Positions 34,948-43,081 of a DNA stretch of 62,503 nt are shown in pieces. The first letter of the stretch is position 1, and every line of letters starts with the position of its first letter. The notes under the pieces were generated by a model, which saw only the letters and a list, made by a program, of their open reading frames with translations, was not told the origin of the DNA and made no database searches. The stretch is from CAZUVM01 sp964623885 (GTDB lineage Bacteria; Verrucomicrobiota; Verrucomicrobiia; Limisphaerales; UBA8199): assembly GCA_964623885.1 (NCBI GenBank), contig CAZUVM010000224.1, positions 1-62,503 of the forward strand, written 5' to 3'. The position numbers and the translations under genes are program-made.

Positions 34948-36108
34948 ATGCCGTCACCGAAAGAACTGGTTGAGCAGGCGATGTCGCAGGCGCATCCGAG
35001 CGCCATCCCGGTGATGTGCCAAATGGCCAACGGCCACACGATCATCAACACCGGGGTCCATCCGATCGATTACTTTACGAGTGACGAGGTTTGGACGGAT
35101 TGCCTGCTCAAGATGCGTGAGCTTTACGATTTCGATGGGATTCTTTGTCACAAACCCGGGCGCGTCAAAGGGCTGATGGATCTGGTGGAGCGCTCGGATT
35201 ATGACGCGGAGATCCCGACGTTATACCTGAAAGACGGGTCGCGAATTGAATGCACGCGCAACGATGACTCGTATTACAAGAAAGCCGACGGTTTTACGTA
35301 TCCCACTCTGGAGACCATTGACTTCGAGCACCCGCTGGACTGGGCGCCGGAATCGTTTCGCGCGTTTCAAGCCAGCAAAGCCACGATGGACTATTGCACT
35401 CCGGAGGAAATTCCAGACCACGTCTTTGGCACACTCGATCGGGTCATTGCTCGCGTGGGCAACACCTACTCGGTTCACGGCGAAGTGCGGGCGCCGTTCG
35501 ACCACTTCCTGAACCTGCTCGGGATGGAAGATGGTTTGATGGCGGTGATGGACAACCCGGAAAAGACGCTGCGGCTGTTGCAGAAAACGACGCAATGGTC
35601 GGTGGCGCTGGCGGTGGCCCAGGTGCGACGCGGCGCGCACGCGATCAAAATCAGCAGCCCGTTCGCCGGCATGGGCTTTCTCGCGCCCGACATGTATAAG
35701 GAATTCATTCTGCCTTTCGAGCGGCAGATCGCCGATGCGGTAAAAGCTGAGGGCGCTTTTGTTTACACTCATACCTGCGGCGCGATCGGCGACCGGCTCG
35801 AGCTGATCGTGCAGGCGCATGTGTCGGGTATCGAATGCCTCGACCCGCCGCCCCTGGGCAACGTGGACCTGCGCGAGGCGGTGGAACAGTTGAACGGCAA
35901 AATATTCATCAAGGGAAACGTGGACTCGGTAAACACGCTCCTGCGCGGCAGCGCCGAGAAGGTCCGCCAGGATGTGAATGAGATCCTCGATACGGCCGGA
36001 CATTCCATGACTGGGTTCATCCTGTCATCCGCTTGTTCGGTTGCGCCGCCCGTGGATCCCGACAAACTCAAGTTGATGGTCGAAGTTTGCCGCCAGTTCA
36101 AGCCGTGA
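34948..36108 (+). CDS. Uroporphyrinogen decarboxylase (URO-D) family protein
   Basis: 386 residues from ATG 34948 (ATG 34924 also possible). URO-D-type barrel features include AIPVMCQMANGH, FDHFLNLLGMEDGLMAVMDNPE, ISSPFAGMGFLAPDMYKEF and THTCGAIGDRLELI, the last with His and Cys that in corrinoid methyltransferases (MtaA/CmuA type) bind zinc. It is therefore more likely a methyltransferase or demethylase-type member than HemE. Its stop overlaps the start of a GHMP kinase (TGATG at 36106-36110), so the two are translated together. Substrate unknown. Confidence 0.83.
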   Translation: MPSPKELVEQAMSQAHPSAIPVMCQMANGHTIINTGVHPIDYFTSDEVWTDCLLKMRELYDFDGILCHKPGRVKGLMDLVERSDYDAEIPTLYLKDGSRIECTRNDDSYYKKADGFTYPTLETIDFEHPLDWAPESFRAFQASKATMDYCTPEEIPDHVFGTLDRVIARVGNTYSVHGEVRAPFDHFLNLLGMEDGLMAVMDNPEKTLRLLQKTTQWSVALAVAQVRRGAHAIKISSPFAGMGFLAPDMYKEFILPFERQIADAVKAEGAFVYTHTCGAIGDRLELIVQAHVSGIECLDPPPLGNVDLREAVEQLNGKIFIKGNVDSVNTLLRGSAEKVRQDVNEILDTAGHSMTGFILSSACSVAPPVDPDKLKLMVEVCRQFKP

Positions 36109-37175
36109 TGAAATGCGTTGCCCGAGCGCCTGTCCGCGTGGACCCCGCCGGTGGCGGGACGGACGCTCCGCCCTATTGCATTGATTACGGCGGTGCGGTG
36201 GTGAATTTCAGCGTCGCCCGCCATTCTTACGCCAGTTTCGAACGCCTGCCCAAAGGCAGCGGCGTTATCCTTTACTCGCATGACCAGAAGAAAGGTGTGC
36301 GGGCCGGTTCGGCCAGAGACTTGAAGTATGATGGCCGGGTCGATCTGCTGAAGGCATTTGCGCGGCGTCTGCTGGGCGAAGAAGACGGGTGCATGCTGGT
36401 GACGCAATCGGACGTTCCGCAAGGCACGGGCCTGGGTGGCAGCGGCGCGTTGGGCGTGGCGATTCTAGGCGCCATTGCGTGCGCGCAGGGCAAGCAAATG
36501 ACCAAAAGCGAAATTGCGCTCCTGGCCAATGACATCGAGCGCAAAGACCTGGGGAACAGCGGCGGCAACCAGGATTCCTTTGGCGGCGCGATCGGCGGCA
36601 TCAAGCTGATTACCTACACCAAGGGCGGCGGAAGTTCCTGTGAAACAATCACCGTGCCGGAAGACACCCGGCTCCAACTCGAACGTGATTCGCTGCTGAT
36701 TTACACCGGCGAAGTCCATCTGTCGGGCACGATCCACGTGGACATACGGCGATCGTACGAACAGCCGGATTCGCCCACCGTGCGTGCGATGGACAATTTG
36801 AAAGCAGCCGCTTTCAAGATGGCCGATGCGTTGAAGAAAGGATCTCTCGACGGCTACCTCGACGCTTTGAATTCCGCGCGAGTGAACCACTACGCGCTGC
36901 ATTCGAGCTGCGACAGCGATTCGCTGCGTAAATACTTCAAAGAATTATCACCTCATATCCGGGGCGGCAAAGCGTGCGGCGCCGGTGGCGGCGGTTTCAT
37001 TGTGGTGCATGCAAGACCGGATCACCGTAAAGACTGCATCCGAATCGGTGAAGCACTCGGTGGGATGGTTTGGCCGATGCATTTGGACCACTTGGGGCTG
37101 GTGACCTGGGAGGAAGCGCCTTCGTCCGCAGAACAGGTTGAGGCGATTTGCGGATATCTGATGCGTGAAACGTGA
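36108..37175 (+). CDS. GHMP-family sugar kinase (heptose 7-phosphate kinase-like)
   Basis: 355 residues. Motifs: APVRVDPAGGGTDAPPY (N-terminal GHMP motif), the ATP loop QGTGLGGSGALGVAILGA, ERKDLGNSGGNQDSF, and KACGAGGGGFIVVHA near the C-terminus, as in D-glycero-D-manno-heptose 7-phosphate kinase and L-fucose kinase relatives. It phosphorylates a sugar at C1 with ATP. Its start is coupled to the URO-D-family gene. The last codons and stop are made of the dispersed CACGTTTCACGCATCA-type repeat (inverse of 4213-4228), so the true end may have been changed. Confidence 0.85.
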   Translation: MKCVARAPVRVDPAGGGTDAPPYCIDYGGAVVNFSVARHSYASFERLPKGSGVILYSHDQKKGVRAGSARDLKYDGRVDLLKAFARRLLGEEDGCMLVTQSDVPQGTGLGGSGALGVAILGAIACAQGKQMTKSEIALLANDIERKDLGNSGGNQDSFGGAIGGIKLITYTKGGGSSCETITVPEDTRLQLERDSLLIYTGEVHLSGTIHVDIRRSYEQPDSPTVRAMDNLKAAAFKMADALKKGSLDGYLDALNSARVNHYALHSSCDSDSLRKYFKELSPHIRGGKACGAGGGGFIVVHARPDHRKDCIRIGEALGGMVWPMHLDHLGLVTWEEAPSSAEQVEAICGYLMRET

Positions 37176-37498
37176 TGCGTGATGAGCGCAAAGGATCAGA
37201 AAACCAATTAGCAAGCCTTCCTCCAGATCTTAAACATCGGGTCGAGACGGTGTGAAAACTGGGCTCTGTTAACTGGGTTTCGTTGAGCACACAAACAAAT
37301 CAGAGCGGATCCATAACGTTTCAGGACACCGCCGCGTCGAGTTATCCCTACCGCTTTTATCGGGCGTATATGGAGCAGTAAGACCTCCTAACAAACTGCA
37401 GAAGGAAAATTGCTTGAAATTCCCCGCGGTTCGGGGCAGAGTATCGCCACACCCAAACACCGGCCCGTCCGAACGGGCTTTCGACCAAAGGGATCAAC
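37176..37498. other. 323-bp intergenic region with a second C-terminal relic
   Basis: It begins with a TGATGCGTGAAACGTGATGCGTG repeat tail (about 37,159-37,182) and contains the relic at 37,256-37,381. The remainder up to the GTG of the DUF1326 gene is unassigned. AAAGGGATCAAC precedes that start. Confidence 0.55.
37256..37381 (+). pseudogene. Relic of a secreted-protein C-terminal module
   Basis: An open frame after a TGA reads KLGSVNWVSLSTQTNQSG, then SITFQDTAASSYPYRFYRAYMEQ in two parts, and ends at TAA 37,379-37,381. W...L...F-x-D...RFYR is the same module that ends the secreted proteins in this window. No upstream coding sequence remains, so it looks like the tail of a lost gene. Confidence 0.7.
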
Positions 37499-38116
37499 GT
37501 GAATGCAACTCCAAATGCCCGGTGGCAGGTTTCCGGCACTTACTTCGAAGCCTGCAATTGTGAATCAGCCTGTCCGTGCGTCTTCCTCAGCCCGCCTACC
37601 GGTGGAAGCTGCACAGTGGTCGTGGCCTGGCACATTGAGCAGGGAAAGTTCGACAGCACATCGTTGGACGGCCTGAACGCGGTGCTCGCCGTTCATTCGC
37701 CGGGGCACATGCTCAAAAGCAAGTGGGAGGTGGCGCTTTACCTGGACCAGCGCGCGAGCCCGCCCCAGGCTGAGGCTCTGGGCAAGATTTTCTCGGGACA
37801 AGCCGGTGGGCACCTGGCCAATCTCGCGCCGCTGATCGGCAAGGTGCTGGGCGTTAAATCCGCGCCGATTGAATATGAAGCAAAAGACAAAAAGCGCGCG
37901 CTGCGGATCGGTGACATCGCTCAGATCGAGATCGAGTCGGCCGCGGGGGGCGACGGGGGCCCATTCACTTTGCAGAACTTGCCGTTGGGCATTGCGCCCG
38001 GGTTCCCAGCAGTGGTGGCAAAATCCAAAACCGCGCGCTTTAATGATCTGGGCCTGCGCCTCGAAGTCAGCGATAAGAACGGGTTTTATTCGCCCTTTGC
38101 TTACCAATCCGCTTGA
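37499..38116 (+). CDS. DUF1326-family protein
   Basis: 205 residues from GTG 37499 (AAAGGGATCAAC upstream). The N-terminal GTYFEACNCESACPCVFLSPP, with four close cysteines, is the DUF1326 hallmark and suggests metal or redox chemistry. Later parts (GGHLANLAPLIGKVLGVKSAPIEY) also fit. It overlaps the next gene by 4 bp (TTGA), and DUF1326 and DUF2182 are often neighbours, so they may act together at the membrane. Function undetermined. Confidence 0.87.
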   Translation: MNATPNARWQVSGTYFEACNCESACPCVFLSPPTGGSCTVVVAWHIEQGKFDSTSLDGLNAVLAVHSPGHMLKSKWEVALYLDQRASPPQAEALGKIFSGQAGGHLANLAPLIGKVLGVKSAPIEYEAKDKKRALRIGDIAQIEIESAAGGDGGPFTLQNLPLGIAPGFPAVVAKSKTARFNDLGLRLEVSDKNGFYSPFAYQSA

Positions 38117-38916
38117 GCACGCCGCTGGCATCGGCGCTGAATCGTGACCGGTGGGTGGTGCTGGCCGGCCTGGCGGCCCTCATGGTGGTGGCCTGGGTTT
38201 ACATGGTCCAGGAGGCGCGCGAACTCTCCCTGTCGGGCATGTGCCAGTGTGCCGGCATGAAGATGTCCGGGCCGGACTTGCACGCCTGGTCAGCCGTATC
38301 GCTCCTGGCGCTCGGCTTTATGTGGGTCGAAATGATGGTGGCCATGATGCTGCCTTCGGCCACGCCGATGATCCTGGTCTTCGCCCAACTCCATCGCCAG
38401 CATCGGGAGAACCACCAGCCGTACGTGTCCACCGCGGTATTCGTGCTGGGCTATCTATGCGCATGGGCAGGATTCAGCGCAATGGCCGCCGCCGCACAAT
38501 GGGGGTTGCACGGAGCAGCGCTGCTCTCTCCCAAAATGGTTAGCAGCAGTCGTATGCTGGGCGCAGCACTGTTAATTGCCGCCGGGATCTTTCAATGGAC
38601 GCCGCTCAAGAATGCCTGTCTCAGGCATTGCCGTTCACCGTTGAACTTTCTACTAAATGAATGGCGGGACGGCCGCCTCGGCGCCCTGATCATGGGCCTC
38701 CGGCAGGGCTCGTACTGCATCGGTTGCTGCTGGTTATTGATGGTGCTGCTGTTCGTGGCTGGCGTTATGAACTTATGGTGGATCGGATTGCTCACGCTCT
38801 TCGTGCTAGCGGAAAAAGTCGCGCCGCCGGCCTGGCGGCTGGGCCAAATGGCCGGGGCAATCCTGATCGGCTGGGGCATACTCATGCTCACGGGCCACGT
38901 GCCTGCACAGGGCTGA
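38113..38916 (+). CDS. DUF2182-family integral membrane protein
   Basis: 267 residues from TTG 38113 in a TTGA overlap with DUF1326. Several transmembrane segments (VVLAGLAALMVVAWVYMV, FVLGYLCAWAGFSAMAAAA, LLGAALLIAAG-like, WLLMVLLFVAGVMNLWW) and conserved metal-binding-like motifs are present: MCQCAGMKM, MWVEMMVAMMLPSATPM, KNACLRHCRSP and GSYCIGCCWLLM. The family is described as a predicted metal-binding membrane protein. It probably works with the DUF1326 product. Role unknown. Confidence 0.87.
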   Translation: MSTPLASALNRDRWVVLAGLAALMVVAWVYMVQEARELSLSGMCQCAGMKMSGPDLHAWSAVSLLALGFMWVEMMVAMMLPSATPMILVFAQLHRQHRENHQPYVSTAVFVLGYLCAWAGFSAMAAAAQWGLHGAALLSPKMVSSSRMLGAALLIAAGIFQWTPLKNACLRHCRSPLNFLLNEWRDGRLGALIMGLRQGSYCIGCCWLLMVLLFVAGVMNLWWIGLLTLFVLAEKVAPPAWRLGQMAGAILIGWGILMLTGHVPAQG

Positions 38917-38938
38917 AGCGCAGGCCGGATGTTGGATG

Positions 38939-40213
38939 CTAAATATTTGCCAAGGTTTCCTCCGGACACGGGCGCACGAGCAGAATCAGCACGCCGCCGA
39001 TGAAGGCGACCCCGGCGGAAATACTGAACGCCAGGCCCAAAGAGATGCCGCGGTCGCGCATGGCGCCCATGATCACCGTGAAGACCGCGCCCGCGCTGAT
39101 GCTGACCAGGTTCATGATGCCGTAGCCTGTGGCCCGAAATTCCGGCCGCACGATTTGACAAAGAATCGGCATATTGTTTGCATCAAAAACACCAAAACCC
39201 AAGCCGAACAGCACCATGCCCGCAATGGCCACCGGCAACGAGCCAGCATTTCCCAGGATTAACAGCGCCGGCACACAAAGTCCCGTGCCTATCGCGCTAA
39301 CGTAAATTCTGCCGCGACGGCTGCTTCGCGCGGCACGGTCAGCCAGCGCCCCGCCCAGCAATGCGCCAGCAAAAGAAGCCACGGTCACATAGCCCGTCGC
39401 GGACATTCCCGCCGGGCCTTGCGTGAGGTGGAACGCCGTGCCCAGAAAAGTCGGCAGCCAGTTTTTCACCGCCCACCCGGAAACAGCCGGCAAAGTGAAG
39501 TAAGCTGTGAGAATCAAAAAAGCGCCGACCCCGAACAGAGCGCGCATTGCTTGCCCAATACTGACCCGTTGCCTCCGCGAAGCGCGTTCCTGCCTCCTGT
39601 TGCCGCGGTCCTTGAGAACCAACAGAAGAAAAACGGCGTAAAGGACACCCACCGCGCCGAACCAATAAAAGCCATTGCGCCAGGAACTGGTATCCGCAAT
39701 GTAACCCCCAACGCCGCCGAGCGCCTGGCCGGCGTAAATGCCGCTGGTGTGAATGCCGACCGCTCGCGACCGCGTGCGGCCCGCGTGATAGTCCGCAATC
39801 AGCGCCAGCGCCGCAGGAATATAAAACGCCTCACTCATCCCCATCAACGCTCGTGCCCAGGCCAACTGCTGAAACGTGTGCACGCAACCGCTCAGCCAGG
39901 TCATGGCCGACCAGATAAACAGGCTCATAATCACCATCCACCGCCGGTTAAAGCGGTCGGCGAGATAACCGCCCACCGGACTTAGAACGGCGTAAACCCA
40001 CATGAACATTGCCATCAACAATCCAAAATCCTGGTCGTTGGCGATGGTGGGAATATCGGCGCGAATCGAGCTGCGCATCGTGGCCACCATCATCCGATCC
40101 AGGTAATTCAGCAGCGCCACAGGAAACAGCACCGCCACTACGAACCAGGGATACCAGTGGGCACGGAAATTCGAGGCGACTGAAGAGTTGGGTGTGGTAG
40201 CCGTCGGTTCCAT
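38939..40213 (-). CDS. MFS transporter (anion:cation/sugar-acid symporter-like)
   Basis: 424 residues with about 12 transmembrane segments. MFS motifs are present: NYLDRMMVATM in TM1, GGYLADRFNRRW between TM2 and TM3, RALMGMSEAFYIPAALALIADY around TM4, and GGALADRAARSSRRG in the second half. The pattern is typical of the ACS family that imports sugar acids and related anions. It lies on the same strand after a NanA-like lyase gene, suggesting uptake of sialic acid or another 2-keto sugar acid. It ends near the DUF2182 gene (convergent, 22 bp apart). Confidence 0.85.
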   Translation of the reverse strand: MEPTATTPNSSVASNFRAHWYPWFVVAVLFPVALLNYLDRMMVATMRSSIRADIPTIANDQDFGLLMAMFMWVYAVLSPVGGYLADRFNRRWMVIMSLFIWSAMTWLSGCVHTFQQLAWARALMGMSEAFYIPAALALIADYHAGRTRSRAVGIHTSGIYAGQALGGVGGYIADTSSWRNGFYWFGAVGVLYAVFLLLVLKDRGNRRQERASRRQRVSIGQAMRALFGVGAFLILTAYFTLPAVSGWAVKNWLPTFLGTAFHLTQGPAGMSATGYVTVASFAGALLGGALADRAARSSRRGRIYVSAIGTGLCVPALLILGNAGSLPVAIAGMVLFGLGFGVFDANNMPILCQIVRPEFRATGYGIMNLVSISAGAVFTVIMGAMRDRGISLGLAFSISAGVAFIGGVLILLVRPCPEETLANI

Positions 40214-40219
40214 CGCTTC

Positions 40220-40399
40220 CTAGTGCAGTTTGAGTTGCCAGATTTCCGGCGTGCCATAACCGGGTCGGATTTCGCCGTTCCCAATCACAGCCTGATCGTG
40301 CCATATCACTTGCGGAGCACACATCGCTATGGTTGAGACTAGAGTGCTCCGGACCAACGCAGCCGTCAGCGACCTCGAAGCAATCCGGCTGTTCATCAT
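40220..40399 (-). CDS. Short ORF, possibly a remnant of a sialidase-like gene
   Basis: 59 codons between the lyase and MFS genes. It starts MMNSRIASRSLTAALVRST and ends WHDQAVIGNGEIRPGYG then TPEIWQLKLH. The C-terminal half looks like protein and has the style of the end of a BNR/sialidase-type propeller, but the N-terminal half does not connect to it convincingly. It may be a gene with a large internal deletion or a short hypothetical. Its position inside a NanA/MFS pair would fit a lost sialidase. Confidence 0.4.
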   Translation of the reverse strand: MMNSRIASRSLTAALVRSTLVSTIAMCAPQVIWHDQAVIGNGEIRPGYGTPEIWQLKLH

Positions 40400-40418
40400 T
40401 GGCTCAGGCTCCCGAAGC

Positions 40419-41336
40419 TTACTTCGCTTCGGACGTCTCTGGCGGGAAACCGACGGTTGCCAACTCCCGAGACAATGCTGAGAGCGCCTCCGCCGATAGA
40501 TTTTGGAGTGGTGCGCGGACCGGCCCACAATCCAGGCCGATCATTTTCATCATCGCTTTTCCTGCAGCCAATCCCCCAAACCGGCTCATGACCGCGATGA
40601 TGCCAATAGCCAGAGATTGATAATGCCGCGCTTTATCGAGATCACCCCGGCGGAACGCCTCTATCAGGGAGCAGTAGATCGGTGCGGCAAAGTTATAAGT
40701 GCTCCCGACCGCGCCAGCCGCGCCCATCGCCAAAGCCGCCAGCAGAATCTCATCGCGGCCGAACAGGATATCGAAACGGCCGTCAGCGATGTTGAGGCAG
40801 CGCCGGTAATCCATCAGGTTTTCGTGAGTGAATTTGATGCCCGCCAGATTAGGGATGCGCTCGCCGGCGCGCTGGAGGAAATCATGCATCGACAAATCCG
40901 CCCCAGTCATCGCCGGCATGTGATAATAATAAAAAGGCAGGCCCGGCGCGGCTTGGGCCACTTGCGCGCAGAAATCCACCAACTGCTCCAGATTGGTCAC
41001 CCGGAAAAACGTCGGTGCGATCGTGGCAAAAGCGAAAGCGCCAATCCGTGCGGCGTGTGCCGCGAGCTTCCGGCTTTCCATTGCTGAGGCGTGACCGACA
41101 TGAACGATCACCTTCAAAGATGAGGGGGCGCAGGAAATCCATTTCTCGGCCACCAGTAAACGTTCTTCGGTCGAAAGTGACATGCCCTCGCCGGTTGTGC
41201 CGCAAACGAAAGCGCCGCGAACATTGTTTGCCTCGAGCGACCTGGCCTGCCGCTCAATCATCGGCAGATTCAAAGTGCCGTCAGGGTTGAGTGCCGTAAA
41301 CGGCGCGGCAATCAATCCGGTCAGCCTGGTATTCAT
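40419..41336 (-). CDS. Dihydrodipicolinate synthase/N-acetylneuraminate lyase family aldolase
   Basis: 305 residues, the normal family length. GTTGEG motif in VCGTTGEGMSLS, the tyrosine-bearing YYYHMPAMTG, and the Schiff-base lysine in LAGIKFTHEN are all present. YYYHMP rather than YNVP supports the N-acetylneuraminate lyase side of the family. It cleaves or forms pyruvate plus a sugar or aldehyde. Two genes further down the same strand is an MFS transporter, consistent with a small sialic-acid or 2-keto sugar-acid use unit; specificity is inferred, not proven. Confidence 0.87.
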   Translation of the reverse strand: MNTRLTGLIAAPFTALNPDGTLNLPMIERQARSLEANNVRGAFVCGTTGEGMSLSTEERLLVAEKWISCAPSSLKVIVHVGHASAMESRKLAAHAARIGAFAFATIAPTFFRVTNLEQLVDFCAQVAQAAPGLPFYYYHMPAMTGADLSMHDFLQRAGERIPNLAGIKFTHENLMDYRRCLNIADGRFDILFGRDEILLAALAMGAAGAVGSTYNFAAPIYCSLIEAFRRGDLDKARHYQSLAIGIIAVMSRFGGLAAGKAMMKMIGLDCGPVRAPLQNLSAEALSALSRELATVGFPPETSEAK

Positions 41337-41415
41337 GGCGGCGTATTGTGTTGTAAACCGCTCTCAGGAGCAACGCACCTCTAATACAACGTTTAGCAAT
41401 CTCGCTCTGTTCCCT

Positions 41416-41463
41416 TTTCATCTGGGTTTATCTGTGTGAATCTGTGGTTAAACTAAATTGTTC
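41416..41463 (-). repeat. Dispersed CACAGAT-type repeat, copy 2 (inverted)
   Basis: GTTTATCTGTGTGAATCTGT and flanking bases are the reverse complement of about 1694-1740 with a few substitutions. It ends 10 bp before the sulfatase start. Confidence 0.75.
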
Positions 41464-41473
41464 AGGCCTCTCG

Positions 41474-43060
41474 ATGTTGCGCTCATCCGCCATGGTCCGG
41501 TCTTTTGTTTTGTCCTGGCTCTTCGCCGCATGCCTGGCGCCCGCTCCAGCGGCCACACCCGCTCGCAAACCCAACATTCTTTTCATCCTGGTGGACGATT
41601 ACGGCATCAAGGATGTCGGAATCGAGGGCAGCACTTTTTACGAGACGCCGCACATTGACGCGCTGGCTCGCAGTGGCATGCGCTTTACGAAGGGCTACGC
41701 CACCTGCCAGGTCTGCAGTCCCTCGCGCGCTAGCATCCTGCTGGGTAAGTACCCTGCCCGCCACGGCATTACCGACTTTCTTGGAGCGGAGGTCGGCGAA
41801 GACTTTGCGCGGCATCGCCACACCCAATTGTTGGTGCCTGATTATGTGCGCAACCTGCCCGCCGCCGACACCAACCTGGCCGAGGCGCTCAAAGCAGGCG
41901 GCTACGTAACATTCTTTGCCGGCAAATGGCATTTGGGCAGCAAAGGGGCCTGGCCGGAGGATCGCGGTTTTGACATCAACAAAGGCGGCTGGGACGCCGG
42001 CAGTCCCAACGACGGCTACTACGCGCCGTGGAATAATCCCAGGCTGCCCAGCGGCCCGCGCGGCGAGTCGCTGACTCTGCGCCTGGCCAATGAAACCGTT
42101 GCCTTCATCGAACAGCACAAGGACCAGCCGTTTCTGGCCTACCTTGCCTTCTACGCGGTGCATGCGCCGATTCAAACCACCAAACCTCTGTGGCAGAAAT
42201 ACCGCGACAAAGCCGCGCAGCGGCCCGCGCCGGATGAGCGTTTCAAATTGGATGGCCGGCTCCCCGTGCGGGTAGTGCAGGATAACCCGATTTATGCCGG
42301 GCTCATCGAGGAAATGGACACTGCGGTTGGCCGTGTCTTAAAGCACCTGGAGGAATTGGGTCTGGCGGACAACACCATCGTCATTTTCACCAGCGACAAC
42401 GGCGGTGTGGTTTCGGGCGACGCCTATAGCTCTTCGCAGTTGCCGTACCGTGGCGGCAAAGGCCGGCAATGGGAAGGCGGTTTCCGGGTGCCGTTCTACA
42501 TTCGTGCGCCGGGAGTCACGAAGCCAAACAGTACTTGCGACACGCCGGTCATAGGCACGGATTTCTATCCCACACTTTTGCAACTGGCCGGCTTGCCCTT
42601 AAGGCCGCAGCAGCATGTGGATGGGGTCAGCCTGGTGCCGCTGCTTAAAGGCGATCATATCGCCTCGCGACCGCTCTTCTGGCACTACCCGCACTATGGC
42701 AACCAGGGTGGCGACCCATCCTCGGTCATCCGCAAGGGCGATTGGAAGTTGATTCACTATTGGGAGGACAACCACAACGAGCTGTACGATCTGGCCACCG
42801 ACATCGGCGAGCAGCACGATTTGGCTGCCCGCGAAAGCCAGCAGACCGGGCAACTGTGGGCCGAGTTGCAGGCCTGGCTCAAAGAGACGGAGGCCAAGTT
42901 ACCGCAGCCGAACCCCGAGTATCAGCCGGCGTGGGTTGAAGAACACCGCCACGAGGCCGTGGCGCTTAAGTCCCAGCTCGAGAAAAACCACGCCAAGTTC
43001 CTTAAACCCAACTGGCAACCCAACCCGACCTGGTGGAAAAGTCTGGTCACGGCGGACTGA
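41474..43060 (+). CDS. Secreted sulfatase (S1 family, formylglycine-dependent)
   Basis: 528 residues. Signal peptide (MVRSFVLSWLFAACLAPAPA) then NILFILVDDYGIKDVG, giving the metal-binding Asp pair. The activation motif CSPSRASILLGKYPARHG has Cys for formylglycine (C-x-P-S-R). FFAGKWHLGSKG, YLAFYAVHAP and TIVIFTSDNGG follow. It hydrolyses a sulfate ester of a polysaccharide or other compound outside the cytoplasm after activation by a formylglycine-generating enzyme not seen here. ATG 41474 is used; an earlier in-frame codon lies within the dispersed repeat. 21 bp downstream is the metallo-beta-lactamase-like gene. Confidence 0.9.
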   Translation: MLRSSAMVRSFVLSWLFAACLAPAPAATPARKPNILFILVDDYGIKDVGIEGSTFYETPHIDALARSGMRFTKGYATCQVCSPSRASILLGKYPARHGITDFLGAEVGEDFARHRHTQLLVPDYVRNLPAADTNLAEALKAGGYVTFFAGKWHLGSKGAWPEDRGFDINKGGWDAGSPNDGYYAPWNNPRLPSGPRGESLTLRLANETVAFIEQHKDQPFLAYLAFYAVHAPIQTTKPLWQKYRDKAAQRPAPDERFKLDGRLPVRVVQDNPIYAGLIEEMDTAVGRVLKHLEELGLADNTIVIFTSDNGGVVSGDAYSSSQLPYRGGKGRQWEGGFRVPFYIRAPGVTKPNSTCDTPVIGTDFYPTLLQLAGLPLRPQQHVDGVSLVPLLKGDHIASRPLFWHYPHYGNQGGDPSSVIRKGDWKLIHYWEDNHNELYDLATDIGEQHDLAARESQQTGQLWAELQAWLKETEAKLPQPNPEYQPAWVEEHRHEAVALKSQLEKNHAKFLKPNWQPNPTWWKSLVTAD

Positions 43061-43081
43061 AAGCACCAACCAAACCTAAGA

